45,771 nucleotides of DNA. Source: Chthoniobacterales bacterium (GTDB lineage: Bacteria; Verrucomicrobiota; Verrucomicrobiia; Chthoniobacterales; UBA10450). The DNA is taken from NCBI GenBank assembly GCA_013815325.1, contig JACDGM010000024.1:1-45771 (forward strand), written 5' to 3'. Positions 1-8,066 of the stretch are shown in pieces. Numbering within the stretch: position 1 is the stretch's first letter; each line of letters starts with the position of its first letter. Position numbers and translations under genes: made by a program. The notes below the pieces were generated by a model. The model was not told where the DNA came from, ran no database searches, and saw nothing but the letters and a program-made list of their open reading frames with translations.

Positions 1-515
1 GATGAACATCGGGAAAAGCGTGAGCGTGTAGCGCGGGCACTGCCTGCATGTAGGAGGTGCTGGCAAAGAGCAGCCAGTTGCCCGTCATCCACGTCGCGTA
101 ACTGGGTCGGAGGCGGAACCAGCTCGCGATCGTGAACATGAGTCCGAGGATGACGAAGAAGAATTCCTGGTTCCCAATCAATTCGCCAGCGCCGCCAAAT
201 TGGAGACGATTACCCCAGGCGTTGAGAACGCCAGTCCATGGCGGCGCGAGCGAGACATAAAAAAATTCCCGGCGCAGGCGCAGGAACGCGAGCACGTCAC
301 CAAGCGCCCAATGACTCAACCACATGTAGACGGCGAAGCCGCAGGGAAGGAGCAGAAGCCAAGGCCATCGACTTTGCCAGCGTCGAGCTATCCACCATTG
401 GTGCAGCACTTCCGCGCCGAGCGCCGGGATCAAAATGATCCCTGGCGGACGCGAGAGGCAGGCGAGACCGCTGCGTGGACAGAAACGCACGAAGAGAATG
501 ATCGGTTTTGCTCAT
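1..515 (-). pseudogene. Membrane glycosyltransferase (PIG-V/mannosyltransferase-like) remnant, runs off left edge
   Basis: One minus-strand frame is open from about 515 to the left edge and reads as a polytopic membrane protein: a 'LSRPPGIILIPALGAE' stretch, a hydrophobic 'LLLLPCGFAVYMWLSHWALGD' type segment, then 'LAFLRLRREFFYV' and 'LAPPWTGVLNAW'. This order resembles the middle and C-terminal part of PIG-V-type mannosyltransferases. The frame meets a stop near 515 with no start, so the N-terminal half is missing. Near base 30 the expected 'PRYTLTLFPMF' tail lies in another frame, suggesting a one-base insertion. The family call rests on motif resemblance. It could be another GT-C-type enzyme. 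Confidence 0.45.
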
Positions 516-645
516 TGAAAAACGGCGTGTGCACGAAGCTACTGCTCAACGAAATAGCGATTTCGCAGGCGCGCGTCGAGAGGAGAACGTAGGCGCGGCT
601 TTCCCACTTGCGCCGCCCGAGCGAAGCGCCTAATAGCTAGCTTTC

Positions 646-963
646 ATGGTTCACCACATCGGGCTCTATAAGTTGAAGGCGCACGTCACGCCGGAGGATA
701 CCGAGGACATGATGATGAACGCGCGGATGCAACTGCTCAAGATTGACGAAGTGCTGAGCATCAAATGCGGCAAGCGCATCGATCCGAAAGTGCCCTGGCC
801 TTTCTTTATCGCGATCGACTTCGAGTCGATGGATAAGCAGGCGATCTTTCGCGAGGACCCGATCTACATCAAATTCGCCGAGGAAGTGATCAAGCCGTAC
901 ACGTCGGAGTATCTCGCGCTGGATTACGAGATGGACCCTGGAAAGGACGTCAACCTCGCCTAG
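646..963 (+). CDS. Dabb (stress-responsive A/B barrel) domain protein
   Basis: A 105-residue soluble protein beginning MVHHIGLYKLK, the typical opening strand of the Dabb fold, with 'PFFIAIDFESMDKQAIF' and a late 'YTSEYLALDYEM' strand. Dabb proteins are small dimeric ferredoxin-like barrels. Some are plant stress proteins or bacterial enzymes, but most bacterial copies have no known substrate, and nothing here gives one. No signal peptide or membrane segment is visible. It lies 38 bases upstream of the glycosyltransferase gene on the same strand, so co-transcription is possible but there is no functional link. Family call fairly secure, function unknown. Confidence 0.75.
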   Translation: MVHHIGLYKLKAHVTPEDTEDMMMNARMQLLKIDEVLSIKCGKRIDPKVPWPFFIAIDFESMDKQAIFREDPIYIKFAEEVIKPYTSEYLALDYEMDPGKDVNLA

Positions 964-991
964 CGGAAAGGTCCAGGAGTTGAAAGCTAGA

Positions 992-1039
992 GGTTGAGAG
1001 GATGAAGACTCAACCGCTTAACCCCTCAGCCTCTCAACC
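992..1039 (+). promoter_or_regulatory. 10-bp perfect inverted repeat bracketing the glycosyltransferase start codon
   Basis: GGTTGAGAGG at 992-1001 is perfectly complementary to CCTCTCAACC at 1030-1039. The ATG at 1002 sits in the loop, and the only Shine-Dalgarno-like bases (GAGAGG) lie in the left stem directly against the ATG. If formed in mRNA, the hairpin would hide the initiation region. Chance occurrence is possible. Regulation is inferred. Confidence 0.3.
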
Positions 1040-2957
1040 GCGTCTCGCCTATCTTTACTCTCGTTATCCGGTCGTCTCGCAGACCTTTTGCGACATGGAA
1101 ATGCTGGAGCTGGAGCGGCGCGGATATGAGTTACTCATTGGCTCGGTTCATCCGCCGCTCACCAGCTTGCGGCACGAGCATTCCTCCCGGTTGCGCTCGC
1201 CTGTGGTTTACGCGCCACCCGCTCCGGTCTTGCGTCTCTGGGAGAAAAAAATCCAGGACACGGAGCGCTGGCCACAGGCCCTGATCGAACGGCACGAACG
1301 GCAATACGGAGCGGCTTATAAGGCCTCGCTGCGGGCACGGAACGCTTCTTATTTTGCCGAGTTGTTCACGGGCCATGGGATCAGGCATTTTCATGTGCAC
1401 TTCGCCAATCGCGCGGCGCACACCGCGCTTTTCGTTAGGCAAATATCTGGCATCCCTTTCAGCATCACCGCGCACGGGCAGGACTTCATGACCGATCTCG
1501 GACAAGAAGATTTGCTCCGTGAAATCTGCGCGGCAGCGGAGTTCGTCGCGGTGGAAACGGATTATAGCCAGGAGTTGTTACAGAAGCGTTGTCCCGAAGC
1601 GGCCGCGAAGATCCATCGCGTCTATAATGGACTCGACCTTGCCTATCTTTCGGTTCTGCTGGCCAAAGAGCGCGCGCCCGGTCCCGTCACGATCGTGAGT
1701 GTGGGACGGCTCGTTCCATTCAAAGGATTCGAGGTCCTGCTCGAAGCGTGTGCAGAGTTGGATCGGCGAAATTTTGATTTCCGCTGCCAGATCATCGGCG
1801 ACGGGCCGATGCGCGAGAAGCTGGAAACGATTATCGCCGATCTGCGGCTGACGAACCGGATCGAGCTTTGCGGTTCTCTTTCCCAGGCTGATGTCTTTTC
1901 GAGATTACAAGCCTGCGACGTTTTCGCTTTGGCGAGCGTGGTTGACGCAGACGGAGCGAGCGATGTTTTCCCCACTGTCATCATGGAAGCGATGGCCTGC
2001 GCGCGACCCGTCGTCTCCACGAGGCTTGCGGGAATTCCCGAATCAGTTGTTGACGGAGTCACCGGGCTGCTTGTGCCCGCGGGAGATTGGGAAGAACTGG
2101 CCGGCGCACTCGATCGGCTGATCCGCGACAGCGCCCTGCGCAGACGCCTAGGCGACGCCGGCAGGAAACGCGCAGAAAACGACTTCAGTATAGTGAAGAC
2201 AATCGAACCGCTGCTCGATCTCTTTTCGAAGAGCCTTGCGGCCGCCTTACGCGACACAGCCCCTATCCTTCAGAAAAAAAGCGTCGCTTACCTGATCGAT
2301 CGATGGCCGGATAATAATCTCCCGTTTCTCGAAATGGAGCTGACCGCATTACAGCGAAATGGCGCCGCCTATGTGCCTTTCATTTTTCGTCTGCCGCGGG
2401 TCTCTGAATTCCCGCCCAAGACAAGCGGGCTCCTGCTGGAGTTCGAGTATCTGCCCGATGCGATGGTGATCGAAGCAGAATGGCAAGCCAACCAAGTCCT
2501 GTTGCGCGAACTGGAGGCGATGCGCGCAAACCAGAAACATCGGCCCGCCTCCGACCTTTTTCTCGAGCAAGCACGGGCCGCTCTCATGTTGCGGAGAATG
2601 TTCCGTGCGCATGACATCGGCCACGTGCATGCGACCAGCTCGCGCACACTGCTCAGTGCGCTGATGTTGAAAAAAATGCTCGGCTTAACCGTTAGCGTCG
2701 CAGTCGAAGAAAAACCCATCCTCACCGGGCAGGTCATGCTCGACGCGCTCGACCAATGCGTGGGCGGTCGCAGTAGCGATCGGGAATTGCTCGCGCGTCG
2801 CGGCCGCGGTTTCCTGTTCGATCAGACGCTCGACAAACCGTCCGTCAACGACATCGGGCCATGGTTGAGTCGAAAAGCAAAAATAGAATGGACCGGCGGC
2901 CGACCCTTCTGGCAGGAATGGGCGAAGCGGCTTGCGGCTTGGAGCGGGAGCGCATGA
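1002..2957 (+). CDS. GT4-family glycosyltransferase with an extra C-terminal half-domain
   Basis: A 651-residue protein. Residues 14-415 form a complete GT-B, GT4-type glycosyltransferase: an N-terminal acceptor domain opening 'RLAYLYSRYPVVSQTF', a 'SVGRLVPFKGF' donor-domain entry, and the nucleotide-sugar motif with Asp at about 322 in place of the usual first Glu, followed by the conserved Glu eight residues on ('DVFPTVIMEAM'). Residues from about 425 start again with 'VAYLIDRWPDNNLPFLEME', the same pattern as the first N-terminal domain, but no second donor domain follows. It probably transfers a sugar in exopolysaccharide or O-antigen assembly. Its TGA overlaps the ATG of rmlA (ATGA), so the two are translationally coupled. 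The N-terminal 13 residues are not conserved-looking, so the start is uncertain. Confidence 0.8.
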   Translation: MKTQPLNPSASQPRLAYLYSRYPVVSQTFCDMEMLELERRGYELLIGSVHPPLTSLRHEHSSRLRSPVVYAPPAPVLRLWEKKIQDTERWPQALIERHERQYGAAYKASLRARNASYFAELFTGHGIRHFHVHFANRAAHTALFVRQISGIPFSITAHGQDFMTDLGQEDLLREICAAAEFVAVETDYSQELLQKRCPEAAAKIHRVYNGLDLAYLSVLLAKERAPGPVTIVSVGRLVPFKGFEVLLEACAELDRRNFDFRCQIIGDGPMREKLETIIADLRLTNRIELCGSLSQADVFSRLQACDVFALASVVDADGASDVFPTVIMEAMACARPVVSTRLAGIPESVVDGVTGLLVPAGDWEELAGALDRLIRDSALRRRLGDAGRKRAENDFSIVKTIEPLLDLFSKSLAAALRDTAPILQKKSVAYLIDRWPDNNLPFLEMELTALQRNGAAYVPFIFRLPRVSEFPPKTSGLLLEFEYLPDAMVIEAEWQANQVLLRELEAMRANQKHRPASDLFLEQARAALMLRRMFRAHDIGHVHATSSRTLLSALMLKKMLGLTVSVAVEEKPILTGQVMLDALDQCVGGRSSDRELLARRGRGFLFDQTLDKPSVNDIGPWLSRKAKIEWTGGRPFWQEWAKRLAAWSGSA

Positions 2958-3847
2958 AAAAAAAGGCAATCCTGCTCGCCGGTGGCGCTGGCACGCGGCT
3001 CCATCCCCTAACGAAAATCGTCTGCAAGCAACTGCTGCCGGTTTACGACAAGCCGATGATTTGTTATCCGCTCGCCACGCTTATGCTGGGAGGGCTGCGC
3101 GAGATTTTGGTTATCTCAACCCCGAAAGACCTCCCGATGTTGCGCGATTTCCTGGGCGATGGTTCACATCTCGGCATCCGGCTCGAATACGCTGAGCAGG
3201 CGGAGCCGAAAGGAATTGCGCAGGCGTTTTTAATCGGCGCTGATTTCATCGGCAACGATGGAGCGGCACTGATTCTTGGCGACAATATCTTCTATGGGAA
3301 GCTCGATTTTTTTCGCGAGGCGCTCGCGATCGAGCGGGGTGCCTGCATTTTTGGTTATCAGGTGCGCGATCCTGAGCGTTATGGCGTGGTCGAATTTTCG
3401 CCCGAGGGAAAGGTCGTTAGTCTGGAGGAAAAACCCATACGACCGAAAAGCCCGTACGCGGTCCCGGGGCTCTACGTTTACGATGAGCAAGTGGTGGAAA
3501 ATTGCCGAACCCTGCGTCCCTCGGCGCGCGGCGAATTGGAAATCACCGACCTGAACTTGCTCTACCTCCGCCAGGGTTCTCTCCAGGTGCGATTACTCAG
3601 CCGCGGGATGGCCTGGCTTGACACCGGCACGCAGACAAGTCTGCTCGAAGCGGCTAATTACATCGCGACGATTGAGCACCGGCAGGGCCTGAAGGTCGCC
3701 TGTCTGGAGGAGGTCGCGTTGCGGATGGACTTCATCGAACAACACCAGATGCAGCGCTGGATCGACCGCTTACCAAAGAGCGAGTATCGCAGCTATCTCC
3801 AGCTGGTTTGCGAAGAAGATCCCGGCTCGGTGCATCCCGAGCCCTAG
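2954..3847 (+). CDS. rmlA: Glucose-1-phosphate thymidylyltransferase
   Basis: A 297-residue enzyme that makes dTDP-glucose from glucose-1-phosphate and dTTP, the first step towards dTDP-rhamnose and other deoxysugars. It has the nucleotidyltransferase signature 'LLAGGAGTRLHPLTK' at residues 6-20, 'KQLLPVYDKPMI' with the conserved lysine, 'LGDNIFYG', a sugar-binding 'EEKP' near residue 158 and 'WLDTGT' near 222. Length matches the short RmlA class. The ATG at 2954 overlaps the upstream glycosyltransferase stop by four bases. The other rhamnose genes (rmlB, C, D) are not in the window. The Leu-Thr of 'PLTK' is encoded by one copy of the window's repeated CCTAACGA word. Confidence 0.93.
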   Translation: MKKKAILLAGGAGTRLHPLTKIVCKQLLPVYDKPMICYPLATLMLGGLREILVISTPKDLPMLRDFLGDGSHLGIRLEYAEQAEPKGIAQAFLIGADFIGNDGAALILGDNIFYGKLDFFREALAIERGACIFGYQVRDPERYGVVEFSPEGKVVSLEEKPIRPKSPYAVPGLYVYDEQVVENCRTLRPSARGELEITDLNLLYLRQGSLQVRLLSRGMAWLDTGTQTSLLEAANYIATIEHRQGLKVACLEEVALRMDFIEQHQMQRWIDRLPKSEYRSYLQLVCEEDPGSVHPEP

Positions 3848-3947
3848 GCGGAAGAGCTCCTGGCTGGAGAGCGGAAGGAATGGCCCTCCATGAAAATTAT
3901 GGTAATTATGGATCGCGGCGCGTTTCCTGCTCTCTTCCACTTTACCA

Positions 3948-4451
3948 ATGCGCCTCGCACCTCACTCCGCAGCGGCCGGATTCAGCCTCATTGAATCGAC
4001 CATCGCCGCCGCCATCTCTGTTCTTTTCCTGAGCAGCGTCTTCGCGCTCAACATCTCCACGATGGAGACCATTCGCTGCGCCAAAGAATCCATCGGCGCC
4101 AGTCAGGTGCTGCAACAGCGGATGGAGTCCCTCCGTATCGCCAACTGGCAGGAAGTGACCGACGCCGACTGGGTGAAGGCGAATCTCCTCAATGCCGACG
4201 CACTCGGCGCGGAGCCGCTCCGAAACTTGAGCGAGACGCTGACGCTGGTCTCTTATGGGAGTGTCAGTCTCGGGAACACACAGTTCACGCGGACGCGCAG
4301 CGGCACCACGATCGTGAGCCGGGACCCGGGGTTGCTGACGGAGAACGCGGTCAAGGTAATTTGGACAGTAAACTACAACGGGGCGCCTAACGATCGCGCG
4401 GTGACGCGGCAGTTCGTGGCAATCCTGGCAAAAGGAGGGGTGGCAAAATAA
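3948..4451 (+). CDS. Prepilin-type pseudopilin (PulG/PilV-like)
   Basis: A 167-residue protein with a class III prepilin signal: a short basic leader, then 'AGFSLIESTIAAAISVLFL', where a prepilin peptidase would cut after the Gly and methylate the Phe. The hydrophobic alpha-1 helix follows the cleavage site, and the rest is a polar globular head. Such minor pilins prime a type IV pilus or type II secretion pseudopilus. It is the first of three overlapping genes (its TAA overlaps the next ATG as TAATG). No assembly ATPase or peptidase is present in the window, so it cannot be assigned to pilus, secretion or competence. Confidence 0.8.
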   Translation: MRLAPHSAAAGFSLIESTIAAAISVLFLSSVFALNISTMETIRCAKESIGASQVLQQRMESLRIANWQEVTDADWVKANLLNADALGAEPLRNLSETLTLVSYGSVSLGNTQFTRTRSGTTIVSRDPGLLTENAVKVIWTVNYNGAPNDRAVTRQFVAILAKGGVAK

Positions 4452-5041
4452 TGAAACTACAGCTTAAAAAAAGCGGCGGCTTCGCGCTCTCGGAAGTGAT
4501 GGTGTCGACGGCGGTCTTTAGTGCGGTGAGCATGGGGTTGCTCATGGGCTTCACCAGTTTGGAGCGCAACTTTACGGCTACGGCTGACTTCGCGACGAAT
4601 CACGCCGACGAGATGCGCATCTCGGATTATCTCGCGCTCGATTTGCGGCGTGCCCTCAGCGTCCAGGCAGCTCAGAATGACACCACGATTCTCATTCCCG
4701 CGTACTATGATAACGCTGGAAACCCGCAAACCCCGGCGCTCGACGGCCGCGGCGGCGTCGTCTATGGCGCGATCGGCAGCTCTGTTCGTGTGCGCTATTA
4801 CCTCTCCGGGAGTACGATCTATCGCCAGCAGGATTCCGCCGCGCCCATTACCGTAGCGATGAATGTGAAGGACTTCGTCTTCAACGTCACCGACCTCGGC
4901 AAGGTGGTGACCACGCGGATCACTTTCAACCCCACATTTATGGCCGGCGGAGCTTCCGCTGCGGCGACGGCCGCAACCGCATTTTATAATACGACTCTGC
5001 TCCGCAACAGCCGCACAGACATCGCGAGCAGCGTCTATTGA
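4451..5041 (+). CDS. Prepilin-type minor pilin (PilW/GspJ-like)
   Basis: A 196-residue protein opening with a basic leader and 'GGFALSEVMVSTAVFSAVSMGLLMG', a degenerate prepilin motif in which the +5 Glu is kept and Ala-Leu-Ser replaces the usual Thr-Leu-Ile before it. The head ends with 'ITFNPTF' and an Ala/Thr-rich segment near residue 170. The start overlaps the previous stop and its own TGA overlaps the next ATG (TGATG), so the three products are probably made in fixed ratio. The position between a PulG-like and a PilX-like gene fits the PilV-PilW-PilX order of minor pilin operons. The exact subclass is inferred from gene order. Confidence 0.72.
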   Translation: MKLQLKKSGGFALSEVMVSTAVFSAVSMGLLMGFTSLERNFTATADFATNHADEMRISDYLALDLRRALSVQAAQNDTTILIPAYYDNAGNPQTPALDGRGGVVYGAIGSSVRVRYYLSGSTIYRQQDSAAPITVAMNVKDFVFNVTDLGKVVTTRITFNPTFMAGGASAAATAATAFYNTTLLRNSRTDIASSVY

Positions 5042-6507
5042 TGCAACTGGCGCATCATTCCCGCGCGGGCGGGAGCGTCCTCGTCTGGACGATGCTGGTG
5101 ATGGTAATCCTCTCGCTCTTAGCGGTCGAAGTGCTGCGCGCCGTTTCGGGGCGATTTCAAGTGGGAGTGCAGGCGGCGACCTGGCAGGAGGCGTTACTCG
5201 GGGCTGAGTCGGGCGTGGACCTTGCCGTGGTCGAGCTCCGCAAGTCGCTCTATCCGGCGCCGAATGGCGCCTGGCAAGATTGGACGACTGTTCCCGGCAA
5301 CGGAGTTCTCAGTCATGGCCTAACGACTGTGCCTAACGCGGGACTCGCCGGTTCACCGATGAACATCGAAGTTAATGTCGATGCCCCGGCGCAGTTAAAA
5401 GATCCCGCCACCGGCTGGCAATATTACCGCATCCGAACGCTCGGCTCTCTCCCGCTCAGTGGTCCTCCGCGGGTCAGTTACAACAAGGAGGACAACCGTC
5501 TGCGCAAACTGACTTTGCTTAACCAGAGATTCATCGATGGGCTCTTTACCAGTGAGACAAACGACGCGCATGCTGCACGGCGCATTGAAGCCATCATCCG
5601 GCCGCTGGGATCGTTCGACCAGGCAATCATGTCCGTCGGTGTGCTGGATCTGAATAACCAAAACATCGTCATCGACAGTTACGATTCGCGCGACCCCTTG
5701 AAGTCGACCAACGCTCTCTATCCATACAACGACAGGAACGCCGATGGCACATTAAAACGCCAGGAAAACGGCAATATCGCCACCAACGGCAGTATCCTCG
5801 ATGCAGGCGGTGCCCACGTTTACGGTGATGTCTCCACGAACTCCGGCACGGCCACGGGCGTGGCAAACGTCACCGGAGAGCAGCGGACGGATTTCTACCA
5901 GGATCCCATTCCCATCGGTGCGCCAACCTGGACGTCGATCAATCCAGCGCCTTCCACTGTTACCAACAACACCACACTTACCGCCTCGGCGACAAAAGGA
6001 GCGGCTTCATCGCGCTACGTCTTGAGAGCTATCGATCTCAGCGGGCCGCAGACACTCACGCTCGCGGGCAACGCGAACGGAAGCCAGACCTATATAGAGA
6101 TCTATGTCACCGGCGACATTTCGCTCACCGGGAACGCTCAACTCACCGTCGCGCCCGGCGTCAGCGCAACTATTTACTTCAAAGGCGATGTCGATATCGC
6201 CGGCAACGGTCTTGTGAACACCAATAATCAGCCGGGTGATCTTCTATTTTATGGTATTCAACCCGACACGGGCCAGAATCCCTACGTAAAGCTGGGCGGC
6301 AACGGGGCGATTACAGCTGCGGTCTACGCTCCCGGTCACGATGTCACGGTCAACGGCGGCGGCAGCGACGGACATGTCTTCGGGTCGGCGGTCGGCAAGA
6401 CGGTGACCATGACTGGGGTGACGAATCTGCACTACGACGAAGCGCTCAGCTCCGGTGGGCTGATTAACAACTACAAGATCGTAAGCTGGTTCGAAGACAC
6501 TCGTTAG
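5041..6507 (+). CDS. PilX-like pilus/pseudopilus protein with repetitive beta-rich C-terminal domain
   Basis: A 488-residue protein with an N-terminal transmembrane helix ('GGSVLVWTMLVMVILSLLAVEVL') like PilX N-termini, then 'LLGAESGVDLAVVELRKSL', the usual PilX helix. Residues from about 255 onwards are Gly/Asn/Thr-rich short beta repeats ('GNANGSQTYIEIYVTGDISLTG'), like the polymer-forming DUF7305 domain often fused to PilX proteins. ATG at 5041 is preferred over the in-frame TTG three bases earlier because it overlaps the previous stop. The TAG stop at 6505-6507 is itself inside a TCGTTAGG word. Confidence 0.72.
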   Translation: MQLAHHSRAGGSVLVWTMLVMVILSLLAVEVLRAVSGRFQVGVQAATWQEALLGAESGVDLAVVELRKSLYPAPNGAWQDWTTVPGNGVLSHGLTTVPNAGLAGSPMNIEVNVDAPAQLKDPATGWQYYRIRTLGSLPLSGPPRVSYNKEDNRLRKLTLLNQRFIDGLFTSETNDAHAARRIEAIIRPLGSFDQAIMSVGVLDLNNQNIVIDSYDSRDPLKSTNALYPYNDRNADGTLKRQENGNIATNGSILDAGGAHVYGDVSTNSGTATGVANVTGEQRTDFYQDPIPIGAPTWTSINPAPSTVTNNTTLTASATKGAASSRYVLRAIDLSGPQTLTLAGNANGSQTYIEIYVTGDISLTGNAQLTVAPGVSATIYFKGDVDIAGNGLVNTNNQPGDLLFYGIQPDTGQNPYVKLGGNGAITAAVYAPGHDVTVNGGGSDGHVFGSAVGKTVTMTGVTNLHYDEALSSGGLINNYKIVSWFEDTR

Positions 6508-6516
6508 GCGAGCGCG

Positions 6517-7170
6517 TCATCGCTCTTCGCGCCGAAGATGGGCGACGTCGGCTAGCAGTCGGGTCACGGCATCCGCTTCGGTGGCGTCGTAATAACCGCG
6601 GATCTCGCCCTTCCAATCCACCAGGATCACGCGCGTGCTATGCACCGGCTCCCCCGGCGTCTCGCCCGCGCCGACCGCGAGCTTGAAGCCGTCGCGCGAC
6701 AGCCGATAAATGGTTCCTTTGTCGCCGGTGAGAAATTCCCAGCGGCCGGGCTGCGCATTAAGTTTCTCGGCATAGCCGCGTAACACTGCCGGCGTATCGT
6801 GCGCCGGATCGACGCTGAAGGAAACCAGCTTCACGTTCGTGTCGCGCAGCGGCTTCTGCGTTTCGCTCATCCGGCTGCTGATCATCGGGCAGGGTCCAGG
6901 GCAAGTCGTGTAGATGAAATCGGCTATCCAAATCTGTCCTTGCAATTGCTGCGAGCCAAAAGGTTTGCTGTCCTGATCCGTAAGCACGAAAAACGGGACA
7001 TGCCCGAGACGCGGCAAAACGTGGCTCCCAAAGCGCGCGACCTCCGCTTGCCGCAGAAAGAAAAGCCCTCCCGCGGTCAACAAAGGGATGAGAATGAGCG
7101 TCACTTTCCAGGCAAGCGCCCGGCCCGAAAGCGGGGCGCGCGTCGGAGCTACGGTTGCCGTGCTGTTCAT
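6517..7170 (-). CDS. SCO1/SenC-type copper chaperone of cytochrome oxidase
   Basis: A 217-residue protein: one membrane helix at about 22-40, then a thioredoxin-like domain facing the periplasm. The copper ligands of the family are present: Cys90 and Cys94 in 'CPGPC' and His177 in 'PVHSTRVILVD'. SCO proteins deliver or reduce the CuA copper of oxidase subunit II, and coxB lies in the same operon. ATG at 7170 overlaps the 3' end of ctaB by four bases, so it is the last gene of the minus-strand oxidase operon and ends nine bases from the convergent PilX-like gene. Confidence 0.9.
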   Translation of the reverse strand: MNSTATVAPTRAPLSGRALAWKVTLILIPLLTAGGLFFLRQAEVARFGSHVLPRLGHVPFFVLTDQDSKPFGSQQLQGQIWIADFIYTTCPGPCPMISSRMSETQKPLRDTNVKLVSFSVDPAHDTPAVLRGYAEKLNAQPGRWEFLTGDKGTIYRLSRDGFKLAVGAGETPGEPVHSTRVILVDWKGEIRGYYDATEADAVTRLLADVAHLRREER

Positions 7171-8066
7171 CGTTTCGTGAGCACGAGGGCCGCGAGGAGG
7201 AGCGGGAGATAAATGATGGAGCCGAAAAAGAGCTGCCGCGCAGTCGTTAGGCTGGGCTCTCTCTGGAAGCGAAGAGCCACAGTCATGAAAACCCCACCTA
7301 ACGAGATTGCGATAAGCAGATCGAGACGGTTGCTTAGTCCGAACCAGACCGGCGTGAGGCTGGCTAGCAGTAGCAAGAGCGTGAAGAGAACACTGTTCTG
7401 TCCCGTGCGCGCGCCCTCCGGATCGCGTCCCGAGAGCATGACGAAGCCAGCCCGCGCGTAATCCTCGCGATACATCCAGCCGATCGCGAAAAAGTGCGGC
7501 AATTGCCAGAAAAAGAGAATGGCGAAAAGCGTCCAGGCGGGAAGGGCGAGGTCGTTGCGCGCCGCCGCCCATCCGATGAGCGGGGGAAGCGCGCCGGGGA
7601 CGGCCCCGACGAGTGTGTTCGCGGTGCTGACGCGCTTCAGCGGGGTGTATGCGAAGAGGTAAATAGCGATGGTGACCGCCGCTAAAATGGCGCTGAGAAC
7701 ATTCACGGCCACGAGCAGATAGCCGACGCCGGCGACGCCGAGAAGTGTTCCGGCGATCAAACCTTCACGGGGCAACATGCGCCCGGATGGAATCGGCCGG
7801 CTGCGGGTCCGTTGCATGACCGCGTCAAATTTGTGTTCCCACCACTGATTCAACGCCGCCGCTCCGGCTGCGGCCAAGGCGGTGCCGAGAACGGCGTGGC
7901 CGAGAGCGAGGAAATTCATCGCTCCCTGCCAGCCCGCATAAAAACCGACAGCGGTCGTAATGAGAACGAGAAACGTGAGGCGCGCCTTCACGAGCTGGGC
8001 GAAATCAGCCATCGTTAGGCTGCGCTCCAGCGGGATTACGGGCGGCTCGATTGCAGCGGCCTTCAC
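7167..8066 (-). CDS. ctaB: Protoheme IX farnesyltransferase (heme O synthase)
   Basis: A 299-residue polytopic membrane enzyme of the UbiA family that adds farnesyl to heme b to make heme O. Seen: 'LVKARLTFLVLITTAVGF' at the start, the prenyl-diphosphate site 'NQWWEHKFDAVMQRTRSRP', 'YTPLKRVSTANTLVGAVPGALPP' and 'QLPHFFAIGW'. It overlaps the end of ctaA by four bases and the start of sco by four. With ctaA it supplies heme A for the oxidase encoded upstream. Three exact copies of the repeated word lie inside it (7244, 7297, 8012), encoding LT, SLG and LT. Confidence 0.95.
   Translation of the reverse strand: MKAAAIEPPVIPLERSLTMADFAQLVKARLTFLVLITTAVGFYAGWQGAMNFLALGHAVLGTALAAAGAAALNQWWEHKFDAVMQRTRSRPIPSGRMLPREGLIAGTLLGVAGVGYLLVAVNVLSAILAAVTIAIYLFAYTPLKRVSTANTLVGAVPGALPPLIGWAAARNDLALPAWTLFAILFFWQLPHFFAIGWMYREDYARAGFVMLSGRDPEGARTGQNSVLFTLLLLLASLTPVWFGLSNRLDLLIAISLGGVFMTVALRFQREPSLTTARQLFFGSIIYLPLLLAALVLTKR

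Noticed and set aside
200..592. Plus-strand frame opposite the glycosyltransferase remnant
   Set aside because: Charged, low-order sequence with no motif. The minus strand reads as membrane protein.
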